This document shows positions 63,900-64,000 of a DNA stretch of 64,000 bases, piece by piece. The notes under the pieces were generated by a model. That model did no database searches. It was not told the origin of the DNA and saw only the letters and a program-made list of their open reading frames with translations. The DNA lies in assembly GCF_007751035.1 (NCBI RefSeq), contig NZ_CP036433.1:648437-712436 (forward strand), read 5' to 3'. The DNA comes from Lignipirellula cremea. GTDB taxonomy: Bacteria; Planctomycetota; Planctomycetia; Pirellulales; Pirellulaceae. A program made the translations under genes and the position numbers. Within the stretch, counting starts at the first letter, position 1; every line of letters starts with the position of its first letter.

Positions 63900-64000
63900 C
63901 CCTGCTCCTCCCTGGTAACTGGCCGAAACGGGCGCGCGGAGCGCGGGGAACGGTTCGCCGCTTCGCCCGGCGCCAGCATGCTGTCGTCCGTTGTTTTCTC
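63896..64000 (-). CDS. 3' end of a gene continuing beyond the window
   Basis: A minus-strand frame is open from base 64000 and stops with TGA at 63898-63896, overlapping the rtcA ATG as ATGA. The 34 visible codons give a disordered Arg/Pro/Glu-rich tail (PFRPVTREEQG), not enough to identify it. The overlap geometry is the main support. Confidence 0.4.
   Translation of the reverse strand, partial: EKTTDDSMLAPGEAANRSPRSARPFRPVTREEQG

Overview
The window is about 64 kb of high-GC DNA from a planctomycete, most likely of the Pirellulales type. The assignment rests on family content: two PSCyt1/DUF1549-DUF1553 plus DUF1501 gene pairs, a TatC with a very large periplasmic insertion, a PilM operon with a long C-terminal extension, a DUF4175-like giant protein and several EF-hand-bearing secreted proteins. 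No taxonomic marker gene (rRNA, rpoB) is present, so this is inference.

Layout. 0-3.5 kb: the 3' part of a DUF4838/CBM9/TPR glycan-associated protein and a BNR sialidase-like enzyme. 3.6-5.2 kb: a complete IS4-family insertion sequence with 12-bp flanking repeats, sitting in a terminator-like palindrome. 5.2-8.2 kb: a sigma-54 response regulator and its histidine kinase. 8.5-14.7 kb: an SDR oxidoreductase, a HEPN-like protein, an M14 carboxypeptidase and an alpha/beta hydrolase. 15.1-18.2 kb: tatC, an orphan vsr and aroB.

18.2-32.2 kb is a mosaic accessory region. It holds transposase wrecks, two convergent PSCyt/DUF1501 operons, an internally deleted MITE-like IS, an ISKra4-like fragment abutting a tyrosine recombinase, and a lower-GC two-gene module (EEP-family nuclease/phosphatase plus an unknown 138-residue protein). 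It ends in tRNA-Arg(ACG). A 15-bp direct repeat of the tRNA anticodon arm occurs at 18233 and 32194, so the stretch may be an integrated island of about 14 kb.

32.5-44 kb: a beta-propeller protein, an IS4-type remnant, a TPR protein, a phytochelatin-synthase-like enzyme, a Zn/Mn-type ABC ATPase with a permease fused to a DtxR/MntR-like domain, FxsA, and a 1325-residue membrane protein with a Gln/Gly/Asn hexapeptide array. 44.5-51.8 kb: a lipoprotein, a STAS protein, an Flp pilin, a MacA/MacB/permease efflux operon whose adaptor carries EF-hands, and xerD. 51.8-52.9 kb is a gene-free kilobase with an inverted pair of a 26-bp repeat. 52.9-56.6 kb: dihydroorotase, a PrsW-like protease, a Cys-rich small protein and an EF-hand esterase. 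57-62.8 kb: a pilM-led three-gene operon. 62.9-64 kb: rtcA and the tail of another gene.

The best candidate for something undescribed is the EEP/138-residue pair lying between the recombinase and the tRNA. It is followed by the att-like repeat pair, the TatC insertion and the permease-metalloregulator fusion. Domain calls are from reading translated sequence by eye; no database search was run.
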